From contig OZ253541.1 of the NCBI GenBank assembly GCA_965262365.1, positions 3,286,001-3,350,000 of the forward strand: a DNA stretch of 64,000 nucleotides, read 5' to 3'. Origin of the DNA: UBA6522 sp965262365 (GTDB taxonomy: Bacteria > Pseudomonadota > Gammaproteobacteria > Steroidobacterales > Rariloculaceae). Positions 43,534 through 51,798 of the stretch are shown in pieces. Position 1 is the first letter of the stretch. Every line of letters begins with the position of its first letter. The position numbers and the translations under genes were made by a program. The notes below the pieces were generated by a model. It was not told where the DNA came from, did no database searches, and saw only the letters and a list, made by a program, of their open reading frames with translations.

Positions 43534-44249
43534 ATGCAGCGGCAAGACCGGCCCGGATTCTCGTCGTGGACGACGAGGAGCACCTGGCCGACGGAGTCTG
43601 CGAAATCCTCCAGTCCGAGGGTTATGCCGCAGATGTCGCCCATGACGGGGTCGAAGGATTGCGCATGGCGCTTGAGCACAGTTTCGACCTGATTCTGCTG
43701 GACGTGATGATGCCGAAAATGGACGGGCTCAGGACGTGTGAGGAACTGCGCCGCAACGGCCTGCACACACCTGTGCTGTTTCTGACCGTAAAAGGCGCGC
43801 CCGAAGACCGGATTCGCGGCCTGGAAGCCGGAGGGGACGACTACCTGGCGAAGCCTTTTCATCTCAAGGAATTGCTGTTGCGCGTTGCCGCCATCCTGCG
43901 CCGCAGCCATTGGTACACGCGCGCAGGGCAGACGCTCAGCTTCAACGGCAACACCATCGACTTTCTGACCTACCACGCCACGGCATGGGACGGTACCGAG
44001 CACACGCTGACACACAAGGAAGCCATGATCCTGAAATTTCTTGGCGAACAGGCCGGTGCGATCGTGCCGCGGGAGGACATCCTGGACAGGGTTTGGGGGT
44101 TCGAGGTGTATCCGTCGACGCGCACCATCGACAACTTCATCGTTCGATTGCGCAAGCGCTTCGAGCGCAATCCCGAGATGCCGGAGCACTTTCATACCGT
44201 GCGCGGTGTCGGGTACCGGTTCACTCAAGAAGCGGAGCGATCACAATGA
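43530..44249 (+). CDS. OmpR/PhoB-family response regulator
   Basis: 239 residues. Receiver domain: acidic pocket D14-D15, phospho-acceptor D58 (LILLDVMMPKMDG), T86 and K108 (DDYLAKPF). The C-terminal winged helix has LTHKEAMILKFLGEQAG and STRTIDNFIVRLRKRFE. It is the partner of the kinase just upstream. I chose the ATG overlapping the kinase stop, which aligns with the family; an open frame 24 nt longer exists. Its targets are unknown; autoregulation of the heme run is the simplest guess. Confidence 0.94.
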   Translation: MNAAARPARILVVDDEEHLADGVCEILQSEGYAADVAHDGVEGLRMALEHSFDLILLDVMMPKMDGLRTCEELRRNGLHTPVLFLTVKGAPEDRIRGLEAGGDDYLAKPFHLKELLLRVAAILRRSHWYTRAGQTLSFNGNTIDFLTYHATAWDGTEHTLTHKEAMILKFLGEQAGAIVPREDILDRVWGFEVYPSTRTIDNFIVRLRKRFERNPEMPEHFHTVRGVGYRFTQEAERSQ

Positions 44250-45268
44250 CGGGCGAGCGCTTGCTGTTGAAGGCCATACGCGGTGAAGCCGTCGACCGGC
44301 GCCCGCTCTGGATCATGCGCCAGGCAGGGCGCTATCTCCCTGAGTATCGTGAATTGCGCCGATCCTATCCGTTCAAGGCGGTGGCTCAGTCCCCGGAGCT
44401 TGCCGCACGAGTAACGCTGATGCCCATGGCGCGCTTTCGGTTCGACGCCGCCATCGTCTTCGCCGACATCATGAGCCCGCTGCCCGCATTGGGCGTGAAT
44501 TTCGATTTCGATCCGGGTCCGGTGGTCGAAGAGCCCATTCGCAGTAAGGCGGGAGTAGACGCCCTTACCCCGCCGGACCCCGCCAGACTCGGCCCTGAAG
44601 TGATCGCAGCGCTGAGGCAAACGCGCGAGGCCCTCCCGGCGGAAACGGCGCTGCTGGGGTTTTGCGGCGCGCCCTGGACGCTGGCCGCATACCTCGTGGA
44701 GGGGCGCGGCAGGAAGGATTTTCCCAAACTGCGGGCCTTCGCCGCTGCGCAGCCCGACGTTCTGGAGAACCTGCTCGGCAAGCTCTCCGCGGCCATGGCC
44801 ACCTACCTGATCAATCAGGCCCGGGCCGGAGCCGATGCCGTGCAAGTATTCGATTCGTGGGCCGGGCTTCTGTCGCTGGCCGATTGGGAACGCCTCATTC
44901 GACCCCACCTGGAGTTGCTGTTGGAAACTGTGGGCCAGGCCGGCGTGCCGCGGATCCTCTTTCTGCAGAACGCACCCCATCTGCTGGACGCCTACGCCAG
45001 CCTGCCGGCCGAGGTACTGGCGGTGGACTGGAGGGTGGACATCGCCGACTTGCAGCGACGCTATCCGGGGCGGGCCGTGCAGGGCAACATTGATCCCGCC
45101 ATCCTGCTGGGCGGTGCCGAGCCCACCCGTGCCGCGGCGGCCAACCTGTTGCAACGGGTCAAACGGGAAGGCCATATCGTAAATCTCGGCCATGGCATTC
45201 TTCCGCAAACACCGCTTGAAAGCGTCGCCGCCCTGGTCGACGCGGTACACGAGGAGCCCTCAGCGTGA
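44246..45268 (+). CDS. hemE: Uroporphyrinogen decarboxylase
   Basis: 340 residues; converts uroporphyrinogen III to coproporphyrinogen III. The signature RPLWIMRQAGRYLPEY sits near the N-terminus, followed by FADIMSPLPALG, GFCGAPWTLAAYLVEG and IVNLGHGILPQTP. It overlaps the response regulator (ATGA) and the HemQ-like gene (GTGA). The longer open frame upstream shadows the regulator. Confidence 0.97.
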   Translation: MTGERLLLKAIRGEAVDRRPLWIMRQAGRYLPEYRELRRSYPFKAVAQSPELAARVTLMPMARFRFDAAIVFADIMSPLPALGVNFDFDPGPVVEEPIRSKAGVDALTPPDPARLGPEVIAALRQTREALPAETALLGFCGAPWTLAAYLVEGRGRKDFPKLRAFAAAQPDVLENLLGKLSAAMATYLINQARAGADAVQVFDSWAGLLSLADWERLIRPHLELLLETVGQAGVPRILFLQNAPHLLDAYASLPAEVLAVDWRVDIADLQRRYPGRAVQGNIDPAILLGGAEPTRAAAANLLQRVKREGHIVNLGHGILPQTPLESVAALVDAVHEEPSA

Positions 45269-45990
45269 CTGAGTCTACACAGCAAACCATTTCGGTGGAT
45301 CTCAGCGAGAAGGGAATGCTCAAAGGCCAACCGATCTCGCTCGATCGACGGCTGTTCATGAAATTCACCGCGTTCAACGGCTGCGATTCCGAGCAGGATG
45401 CGGCCCGGGCCCTGGCCGGCGCCGGCGTGGAGGGAGCCTTGTACGTCGACGCCAGCGACCCCACGGGTATCGGCATCATGGCGATCGCCGAGGACCCGGA
45501 ATTCTTCGCGACAACCCTGCGGGATACGTTCAATGGACCACCGTTCGCCGGGATGACCCACAAGGACGAGTTCGACATGCTGGGGCGCAGCTACTCCATC
45601 GGCTACGAACCGGACCTCGAGGACACACTGCTGGAGAAACCGCGCTCCAAGGTCGTCAATCCGTCGTTTACCTGGGCCGTATGGTACCCCCTGCAGCGTT
45701 CCAAGACCTTCTACGTGCTGCCGCAGGACAAACAGCGCCAGATTCTCGCCGAACACGGCTCCATCGGCCGACGCTACGGGGGCGCCGGCCTGGCGGCGGA
45801 TGTTCGCCTGGCCTGCCACGGCCTCGACAAGCACGACAACGATTTCGTGATCGGACTGCTGGGCCCGAACCTGTTTCCCCTATCGGCCGTAGTACAGGAA
45901 ATGCGCAAGACAGAGCAGACCTCCCAGTACCTGGACAGACTAGGGCCATTCTTCGTCGGACGCACCGTCTGGCAGAGCCCCACCACGTAG
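45265..45990 (+). CDS. hemQ: HemQ / chlorite dismutase family protein
   Basis: 241 residues. Family landmarks are RLFMKFTAFNG at the start of the first ferredoxin-like half, then WAVWYPLQRSKTFYVL, the likely proximal His in AEHGSIGRRYGG, and VVQEMRKTEQTSQYLDRLGP followed by FFVGRTVW. In coproporphyrin-dependent organisms HemQ decarboxylates coproheme to heme b. I cannot align the distal residue (Gln in HemQ, Arg in chlorite dismutase) with certainty, so the role is assigned from the hemE-hemQ-hemH order. GTG start. Confidence 0.78.
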   Translation: MTESTQQTISVDLSEKGMLKGQPISLDRRLFMKFTAFNGCDSEQDAARALAGAGVEGALYVDASDPTGIGIMAIAEDPEFFATTLRDTFNGPPFAGMTHKDEFDMLGRSYSIGYEPDLEDTLLEKPRSKVVNPSFTWAVWYPLQRSKTFYVLPQDKQRQILAEHGSIGRRYGGAGLAADVRLACHGLDKHDNDFVIGLLGPNLFPLSAVVQEMRKTEQTSQYLDRLGPFFVGRTVWQSPTT

Positions 45991-46055
45991 CCCACGCCCG
46001 TGATGCCTCATCTTCACACCCACCCGACGGCGTCTCCGATCGGCACCAGTTTAAA

Positions 46056-47117
46056 ATGAGTCTCTTCGATAACGCCGCCCGCAACTACGACGCCGTCCTG
46101 GTAGTCTCCTTCGGCGGTCCCGAAGGCCCCGACGACGTCATGCCCTTCCTCGACAACGTCCTGGCCGGCCTGCGCGTGCCGCCCCCCGTGAAGGCAAGAA
46201 TCGCCAAGCGCTATCATCGCTTCGGCGGCATCAGCCCCATCAACGCGCACACCCGCGAGTTCATCGCGGCGCTTGAAGGGCAACTGGCAGCCTCGGGGCC
46301 GAGGCTTCCGGTGTACTGGGGCAACCGCAACTGGCATCCCATGCTGGGGGACACCATGGCAAGGATGGCCGCGGACGGGGTTCGCCACGCCATCGCCTAC
46401 GCCACCAGCACCTTCAGTTCGTACAGCGGCTGCCGCAAATACCGGGAAGATCTTTACGCGGCGGTGGATGGCCTCGACGGTGCACCGCAAATCGACAAGC
46501 TGCGGATCGGCTACAACCATCCGGGCTTCATCACCGCGATGGCGGAACGGCTCCGGGATGCATTCGCGCGCGTGCCGGATGAAGGGGAACGTCCGGCGCT
46601 TCTGTTCACGGCCCACAGCCTGCCGCTTTCCATGGCGCATGCCTGCGACTACCGCGCCCAACTGCGCGAAGCATGCACCCTGTCCGCCGAAACAGCGGGC
46701 GCGGGCGAGTGGGAATTGGTATACCAGAGTCAGAACGCATCCTACGGCGAACCGTGGCTCGGGCCGGACATCGGCGAGGCGCTGGAGTCAGTGCGCGCGG
46801 CGGGCCACACCGTTGTGGTGGTAGCGCCCATCGGCTTCGTCTGCGACCACATGGAAGTGGTACTGGATCTGGATGTGGAGGCCGCGGAGAAGGCGAACGC
46901 GCTGGGTCTCGACATGGTTCGCGCCGGCACCGTGGGAGCTCATCCCGCCTACGTGAACATGGTCCGGGATTTGATCGTTGAACGGACGACGGCGAATCCG
47001 GATCGCCCGGCGCTTGGTGCCCGCGGACCCAACCACGACTATTGTCCGGTCGACTGCTGCCTCTCCGGCCGTCCCGGCGAGCCTCGGGCTGCCCTCTGCG
47101 GTGCGGAGCTAGCGTGA
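46056..47117 (+). CDS. hemH: Ferrochelatase, actinobacterial-type
   Basis: 353 residues; inserts Fe2+ into a porphyrin. The segment Y53-HRFGGISPINAHTREF, the STFSSYSGCRKYREDL block and a cysteine-rich end (YCPVDCC, later LCG) match actinobacterial enzymes, which act on coproporphyrin III and carry a [2Fe-2S] cluster. The catalytic His is in FTAHSLPLSM, and VVAPIGFVCDHMEVVLDLD is also conserved. I set the start at MSLFDN, where homology begins; a 65-nt gap separates it from hemQ, the only real gap in the run. Confidence 0.93.
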   Translation: MSLFDNAARNYDAVLVVSFGGPEGPDDVMPFLDNVLAGLRVPPPVKARIAKRYHRFGGISPINAHTREFIAALEGQLAASGPRLPVYWGNRNWHPMLGDTMARMAADGVRHAIAYATSTFSSYSGCRKYREDLYAAVDGLDGAPQIDKLRIGYNHPGFITAMAERLRDAFARVPDEGERPALLFTAHSLPLSMAHACDYRAQLREACTLSAETAGAGEWELVYQSQNASYGEPWLGPDIGEALESVRAAGHTVVVVAPIGFVCDHMEVVLDLDVEAAEKANALGLDMVRAGTVGAHPAYVNMVRDLIVERTTANPDRPALGARGPNHDYCPVDCCLSGRPGEPRAALCGAELA

Positions 47118-48544
47118 CCACGGTACATCGCTGCGAAGCGGTGGTGATCGGTGCAGGCCTCGCGGGCCTCAATGCTGCGGTTCACCTGCAGGACGCGGGC
47201 GTCGATGTTCAGGTCATAGAGGCCCAGGATCGGGTGGGCGGTCGCGTGCGGTCGATGCGGGAACTCGGGGGCAACGTGGAAGCCGGCGGGACCTACATCG
47301 GGGCGGGGTACCGGCGCGTGATCGACGCGGCCGAGCGGCATAAGGTCAAGCTTGTCGACGTCACGCCCACGCTCAGGTTCTTCCGGGAGCAGGACCTGGT
47401 GCTCAACGGCGCGATCATCCGCCAGTCCGAGTGGCCGGACCACCCCGCCAACCCGTTTCCCGATGCGGATAAGGCGCTGATGCCCTGGACGTTCGGCCGA
47501 ATTCTGACCGCTCGGGAAAATCCGCTGGGACAGCCGCAGGAATGGCTTAATCCGGCGCATGCCGGAAACGACGTCTCCATGTACCAATGGATGCGGGAAC
47601 TCGGTCTGGGCGACGAGGCAATCCGGCTGGGCTACGGCATCAACGTCAGCTACGGCGAAGATGCCCACGACGTGTCGGCGCTGCAACTGCTATTCCGCGC
47701 GGCGTTTTCCAAGTCACAGACGGGCTTGTCCAGTACCGCGGCTACCCTTCCCAGTGGCGGGGCGGGTACGTCCCGGTCCCCGGTAACCGCGTCCACGGGC
47801 GCGGTGGGCTTGACGGCCGCAAGCGGCGTACAGCGAATCCCCGAGTCGATGGCCGAGTCGCTGGCCCATCAAGTGCACTTCGGTCGAGCGGCAAGGCGGA
47901 TCGAGGACGACGGCAGGCAGGTCACCGTGCGCTGCGAGGGCGGCGCAGACTACAAGGCGGCCCACGCTGTGTGCGCCCTGCCCTTCACGGTTCTTCGTGG
48001 CATTTCCTTCGACCCGCCATTGCGGGGTACCCAGCGGGAAGCTGTCTCCAGCCTGCCCTCCCAGTCCATGACCCAGGTCTACTTCGCTCACAAGTCTGAA
48101 TTCTGGGAGGCGGACGGTTTTGCCCCGAGCGTGTTCACCGACACTTCGGCCGGCATGTTTTCCGCGATCCGCAACGGCAGCGATCCGAGGGAAGTCACGG
48201 GTTTCTCGGCGTGGGTGATGGGACGAAACGCGGCGCGGCTTGATGCGCTGTCGCCCGATGTAGCCGGCGCGCGGGTCATGGGGGAAATCGAAGCGGTGCG
48301 TCCGGCCGCCCGAGGGCAATTGCAGTTCATCGGCAAGCAGAGTTGGGGAGCGGATCCGTTCGCCCGCGGCGCGTGGGCCTATTTCCGCCCCGGACAGATC
48401 GCCCGCTTCACCGCCACCATGGGTGCGTCCCATGGCCGGGTCCGGTTCTGCGGCGAGCACCTTGCCGAGGCCAACCGCGGCATGGAGGGCGCCATGGAGT
48501 CGGGCGAGCGAGCCGCGATGGGAATTATTGCTCCGCGGCAGTAG
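47114..48544 (+). CDS. FAD-dependent amine-oxidase-family protein, candidate coproporphyrinogen oxidase
   Basis: 476 residues. It has an N-terminal FAD site (AVVIGAGLAGLNAAVHLQDA, then VIEAQDRVGGRVRS) and a C-terminal FAD motif (RVRFCGEHLAEANRGMEGAM). It reads more like flavin monoamine oxidases than HemY/CgoX, although all belong to the same superfamily. It overlaps hemH (GTGA) and ends the heme run. No HemF, HemN, HemG or classical HemY is present here, so it may supply the missing six-electron oxidation. That role is inferred from position only. Confidence 0.75.
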   Translation: MTTVHRCEAVVIGAGLAGLNAAVHLQDAGVDVQVIEAQDRVGGRVRSMRELGGNVEAGGTYIGAGYRRVIDAAERHKVKLVDVTPTLRFFREQDLVLNGAIIRQSEWPDHPANPFPDADKALMPWTFGRILTARENPLGQPQEWLNPAHAGNDVSMYQWMRELGLGDEAIRLGYGINVSYGEDAHDVSALQLLFRAAFSKSQTGLSSTAATLPSGGAGTSRSPVTASTGAVGLTAASGVQRIPESMAESLAHQVHFGRAARRIEDDGRQVTVRCEGGADYKAAHAVCALPFTVLRGISFDPPLRGTQREAVSSLPSQSMTQVYFAHKSEFWEADGFAPSVFTDTSAGMFSAIRNGSDPREVTGFSAWVMGRNAARLDALSPDVAGARVMGEIEAVRPAARGQLQFIGKQSWGADPFARGAWAYFRPGQIARFTATMGASHGRVRFCGEHLAEANRGMEGAMESGERAAMGIIAPRQ

Positions 48545-48559
48545 CGCAAAGCCGTATTT

Positions 48560-48679
48560 TCAAAATAGCCGAACCAGCCCCACCACCAACCCGGTCAGGG
48601 CGATTGTCGCGGTGAGCATCCAGTTCAGGAGGTCCGCCCTGACCGCCTGTATTTCGACCTTGAATTGCGAAACCAGACC
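48560..48679 (-). pseudogene. Possible DUF1640-like 3' gene remnant
   Basis: An open stretch between stops on the minus strand reads FKVEIQAVRADLLNWMLTAT followed by IALTGLVVGLVRLF and a stop. This resembles the coiled-coil plus single membrane helix tail of DUF1640/CCDC90-like proteins. There is no start codon or upstream part. It follows, in the same frame, the stop codon of the gene at 48680. Confidence 0.3.
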
Positions 48680-49090
48680 CTATCCCAGCCCGGGAATACG
48701 CGGCGGGAAAAGTACGGTCAACGCGGCCAGGTAGAAGACCAGCCAGCCCGCGGTCACCAGGACAACATACGTCTCGCTCAGAAATCTGGCGCTCAACCAC
48801 CGCAACCCGATTGCCGGACCGGCAAAGAGCGAAACGCATACCAGTACACGCGCCGCGGTCCCGACCGGCGCGTTGGCATCCATGAATACGCCGCCGGTCA
48901 CGTTTCGTAACAGAAAATCCGATCCCAGAGCGATGCCGGCGAACAGTACCGTCCAAGGATCCCGGAGCACGAGGTCGAGAACGAGCCAGGCACACGCCAC
49001 CACGAAGCAACAGACCCATAGCGTTGCGCCGGCACGCATGGCCCAGCAACAGTGGCCGCGGAACATCGCAGACAAATTCACTTGCGCCAT
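48680..49090 (-). CDS. Small hydrophobic membrane protein, unknown
   Basis: 136 residues with four predicted membrane helices (about 18-35, 40-60, 72-92 and 105-128). No family is recognised. The ribosome site is weak (AGG adjacent to the ATG), and later in-frame ATGs at residues 9 and 17 could be used. It fills most of the space between the heme run and the NHL gene. It is supported only by its regular hydrophobic pattern. Confidence 0.45.
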   Translation of the reverse strand: MAQVNLSAMFRGHCCWAMRAGATLWVCCFVVACAWLVLDLVLRDPWTVLFAGIALGSDFLLRNVTGGVFMDANAPVGTAARVLVCVSLFAGPAIGLRWLSARFLSETYVVLVTAGWLVFYLAALTVLFPPRIPGLG

Positions 49091-49167
49091 CCTGATTCGT
49101 CGGGGGTCTGCGTTATATTACCTTCAGTGCCCGCACTTGCGGGTCCGGATACCCGGGGAGAACGACC

Positions 49168-50130
49168 ATGACCCAGACTCGTCTCTTGACACTTTGCCTT
49201 GTCGCCGTGGCTGCCACCATGCCGCTGGCTGCCCAGGCCCAGGAGTCCGGCCCGTCCTGGCGAATGACGGACAATTGGGGTCAACTCCCCGATGGCGTTG
49301 TCTGGGGTCAGATCATCTCCGTTGAGGTCGATGGCGAGGGCAACGTCTACGCGTTTCACCGGTGTTCGTCAGACACCTGCATCGACCGGACCGAGCCGCC
49401 GCTGCTCAAGTTCGATCCGTCAGGGAAATTGCTGATGGCCTGGGGTGCGGGGATGCTCGTCTGGCCTCATGGCCTCCATCTGGACCGCGAGGGGAACATC
49501 TGGATCACGGACGGTCGAGACGACGGAGGACGTGGACAGCAGGTCTTCAAGCTCAGCCCGGAGGGCGAGATTCTCATGACACTCGGCACGGCGGGCGTCG
49601 CGGGGGACGGACTGCACACATTCAATGGGGTCGCGGACGTGTACGTGGCCGACGACGGAAGCATCTTCGTCGCCGACGGGCACGTCAACAACCGGATCGT
49701 CAAATACTCGCCGGAGGGGGAATACCTGCTGGAGTGGGGCAAAGCCGGCTCAGGCCAGGGGGAATTTGCGATGCCCCACGCCTTGTCGATGGACTCCCAG
49801 GGGCGACTGTTCGTCGCTGACCGAGGCAATGTGCGGATTCAGATATTCGACCGGCAGGGCCAATTTCTCGAGGAGTGGAAGCAGTATGGCCGCCCCAGCG
49901 GAGTGACGGTCACGGCCGGAGACACCATCCTCGTCGCCTCACAGAACGGCGAGAACAGCGAACTGAATCCGGGCTATGAGACGGGCATCTACCTGGGCGA
50001 CGCCCACACCGGATTGGTAACCGGATTCATCGGCGGCATCGATACCGAAAACGCCGCCGAGGGTCCCGACGGCGTGGTCTATTCGGGCATTGTGATCAAT
50101 CGGGCGCTGCGCCGCTACGACCCGGAGTAG
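49168..50130 (+). CDS. Exported NHL-repeat beta-propeller protein
   Basis: 320 residues with a signal peptide ending at LAAQAQES. It has repeated NHL blades, such as WPHGLHLDREGNIWITDG, GVADVYVADDGSIFVADGH and MPHALSMDSQGRLFVADRG. The layout resembles the lyase domain of peptidylglycine alpha-amidating enzymes, but the function in bacteria is unclear. GGGGAGAA lies just upstream of the ATG. It is a lone gene on its strand between minus-strand neighbours. Confidence 0.85.
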   Translation: MTQTRLLTLCLVAVAATMPLAAQAQESGPSWRMTDNWGQLPDGVVWGQIISVEVDGEGNVYAFHRCSSDTCIDRTEPPLLKFDPSGKLLMAWGAGMLVWPHGLHLDREGNIWITDGRDDGGRGQQVFKLSPEGEILMTLGTAGVAGDGLHTFNGVADVYVADDGSIFVADGHVNNRIVKYSPEGEYLLEWGKAGSGQGEFAMPHALSMDSQGRLFVADRGNVRIQIFDRQGQFLEEWKQYGRPSGVTVTAGDTILVASQNGENSELNPGYETGIYLGDAHTGLVTGFIGGIDTENAAEGPDGVVYSGIVINRALRRYDPE

Positions 50131-50179
50131 GCCGGAACTCCCGTCCCGGCCTACTCTAATTTCTGCGTCTACAGGCCCG

Positions 50180-50827
50180 TTAGTCGGCCGCGAAGCAGTA
50201 CAACAGCCCGTCGCCGCCCGTGCCGATCAGGTCCTCCTGACTGCAACCCCGGCTGCTGTGCACGGCGTTCCAGGACGCGCTCGGACCGCCCAGACGATCA
50301 TGGTGACCGACCATGGCACGGCCTTCGCCGTTGCTGGTCCAGTTGCTGCACGTGGTGATGTCGGCGGCACCCGGCGCCAGCCTGCCCATGGAATCGGAGC
50401 CCGTGAGTATGTCGTGACGATTGGGCTGGTCGCCCGCACCGTTGACTTCCTCGCCGTTCTCATCGACAGCAGTGGGTTTGCGAATGTTGTTGCGATCCTC
50501 GTGGAGGCCGTCGATGTCCCAGGCGATGTAGACTCCGTTGGCGTTATACCAGGGTCCATCACCGATGCGGTCACGCGCATTGACCTGCGCCGCGCCCATT
50601 CCGGGGGACTGGCTCAGGTAGGCGCGCCAGGTTGCGTCGCCGCGGCCCGCCTCAGCTGCTAGCGCCTGGCAGTGCGCATCCGCGCCCGCCAAGCCCCCCA
50701 GATTGGCACCATCCCCGGGCCCGACGCTGGTCACGAAAAAACTCATCGGAGCCTGATCCTGGGCAATACCCAACATGGATATGGCTGCCAGCGCCACTCC
50801 GGCCGACACGTACTTGATCGCCTTCAT
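50180..50827 (-). CDS. Secreted lectin-like (endostatin/C-type-lectin fold) protein
   Basis: 215 residues with a signal peptide ending near GIAQDQAP. The opening MSFFVTSVGPGDGANLGGLA is followed by GADAHCQALAAEAGRGDATW, then a WRAYLS segment and a cysteine pair near the end (TTCSNWTSNGEG, then GCSQEDLIGTGG). This fits the small bacterial family with a C-type-lectin or endostatin-like fold. The ligand is unknown. I chose the ATG with AGGAGAT upstream. It lies 54 nt downstream of korB. Confidence 0.7.
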   Translation of the reverse strand: MKAIKYVSAGVALAAISMLGIAQDQAPMSFFVTSVGPGDGANLGGLAGADAHCQALAAEAGRGDATWRAYLSQSPGMGAAQVNARDRIGDGPWYNANGVYIAWDIDGLHEDRNNIRKPTAVDENGEEVNGAGDQPNRHDILTGSDSMGRLAPGAADITTCSNWTSNGEGRAMVGHHDRLGGPSASWNAVHSSRGCSQEDLIGTGGDGLLYCFAAD

Positions 50828-50881
50828 TCCTATCTCCTTCTTTAACGTATTTGCTGAACCTGATTCATTCATTTACCGGGT

Positions 50882-51787
50882 TTACATCATTCGGCTGATG
50901 ATTTTTTTGCCCTGCTCCTCCGACAACCCGACCGGCCGTCGACCGATGCCGCCCCCTTCCGCCAATACGGGTTCGGCGGCGTCGAGCGAGAGCCTGTCTT
51001 TCACCTGCAGGAACAGTCCAGTGTAGATCGTGTCGCCCCAGACCATTGCCTTCTCGCACGCGCTCTTCCAATCGCTGGTGTCGTGGTTTTCGTCTTCAAG
51101 CCGCTTCACCCGGCGCTTGAAAAACGTCAGGGTGTTGTCGAGGTTGAAGGTGATGCACGGGCTGAAGATGCTGATGAGCGAGAAGCCCTTGTGCTCGATG
51201 GCCTGCTGCATGAGCATGGACAAGTGCCGCGTATCGGAACTGAAACCTCGCGCAACGAAGGTCGCGCCGTTCATGATCGCCGAAGTAATCGGATTGAACG
51301 GAAACTCCACGCTGCCGTGAGGCGAGCTCTTGGTCTTCATGTCCAGGGAACTGGTGGGCGACAACTGGCCCGTGGTCAGGCCGTAGATCTCGTTGTCCAT
51401 GACGATATAGGTGAGGTCCACGTTGCGGCGGGCCGTGTGGGTGAAATGGTTGCCGCCGATTCCGTAGCCGTCGCCGTCGCCGCCGGTGACGATCACGTTC
51501 AATTCATGATTGGCCATTTTCGCACCGGTGGCGACCGCCAGGGAGCGTCCGTGCAGGGTGTGCATGCCGTAGGAATTGAAGTAACCGGGGAAGTTGGACG
51601 AGCAGCCGATGCCGCTGATGGTGAGAATTTCGTGGGGTTTGAGGCCCATCTCCAGGCATGCCTTGCGCAAGCTGTTGAGAACGCCGAAATCGCCGCAGCC
51701 CGGGCACCAGTCGGGGTCCACCTTGCCCTTGTATTCGTTTGCCGTGCGCGGATCGAGAACGAGCTGCCGGGTGTCAATGCCATCCAT
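50882..51787 (-). CDS. korB: 2-oxoacid:ferredoxin oxidoreductase, beta subunit (KorB)
   Basis: 301 residues. CPGCGDFGVLN carries Fe-S ligands, and the thiamine pyrophosphate site is GGDGDGYGIGGNHF with IVMDNEIYGLTTGQ. With KorA it oxidatively decarboxylates a 2-oxoacid, probably 2-oxoglutarate, to the acyl-CoA with reduction of ferredoxin. It lies 11 nt downstream of korA, and no ferredoxin gene is adjacent. Confidence 0.93.
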   Translation of the reverse strand: MDGIDTRQLVLDPRTANEYKGKVDPDWCPGCGDFGVLNSLRKACLEMGLKPHEILTISGIGCSSNFPGYFNSYGMHTLHGRSLAVATGAKMANHELNVIVTGGDGDGYGIGGNHFTHTARRNVDLTYIVMDNEIYGLTTGQLSPTSSLDMKTKSSPHGSVEFPFNPITSAIMNGATFVARGFSSDTRHLSMLMQQAIEHKGFSLISIFSPCITFNLDNTLTFFKRRVKRLEDENHDTSDWKSACEKAMVWGDTIYTGLFLQVKDRLSLDAAEPVLAEGGGIGRRPVGLSEEQGKKIISRMM

Positions 51788-51798
51788 ATTGGATCCCT

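Noticed and set aside
45265..45990. True chlorite dismutase
   Set aside because: Position between hemE and hemH and absence of chlorate-reduction genes favour a heme-synthesis role; the distal residue could not be aligned well enough to settle it from sequence alone.
45681..46055. Upstream extension of hemH
   Set aside because: This part overlaps the HemQ-like gene in another frame, and ferrochelatase homology begins at 46056.
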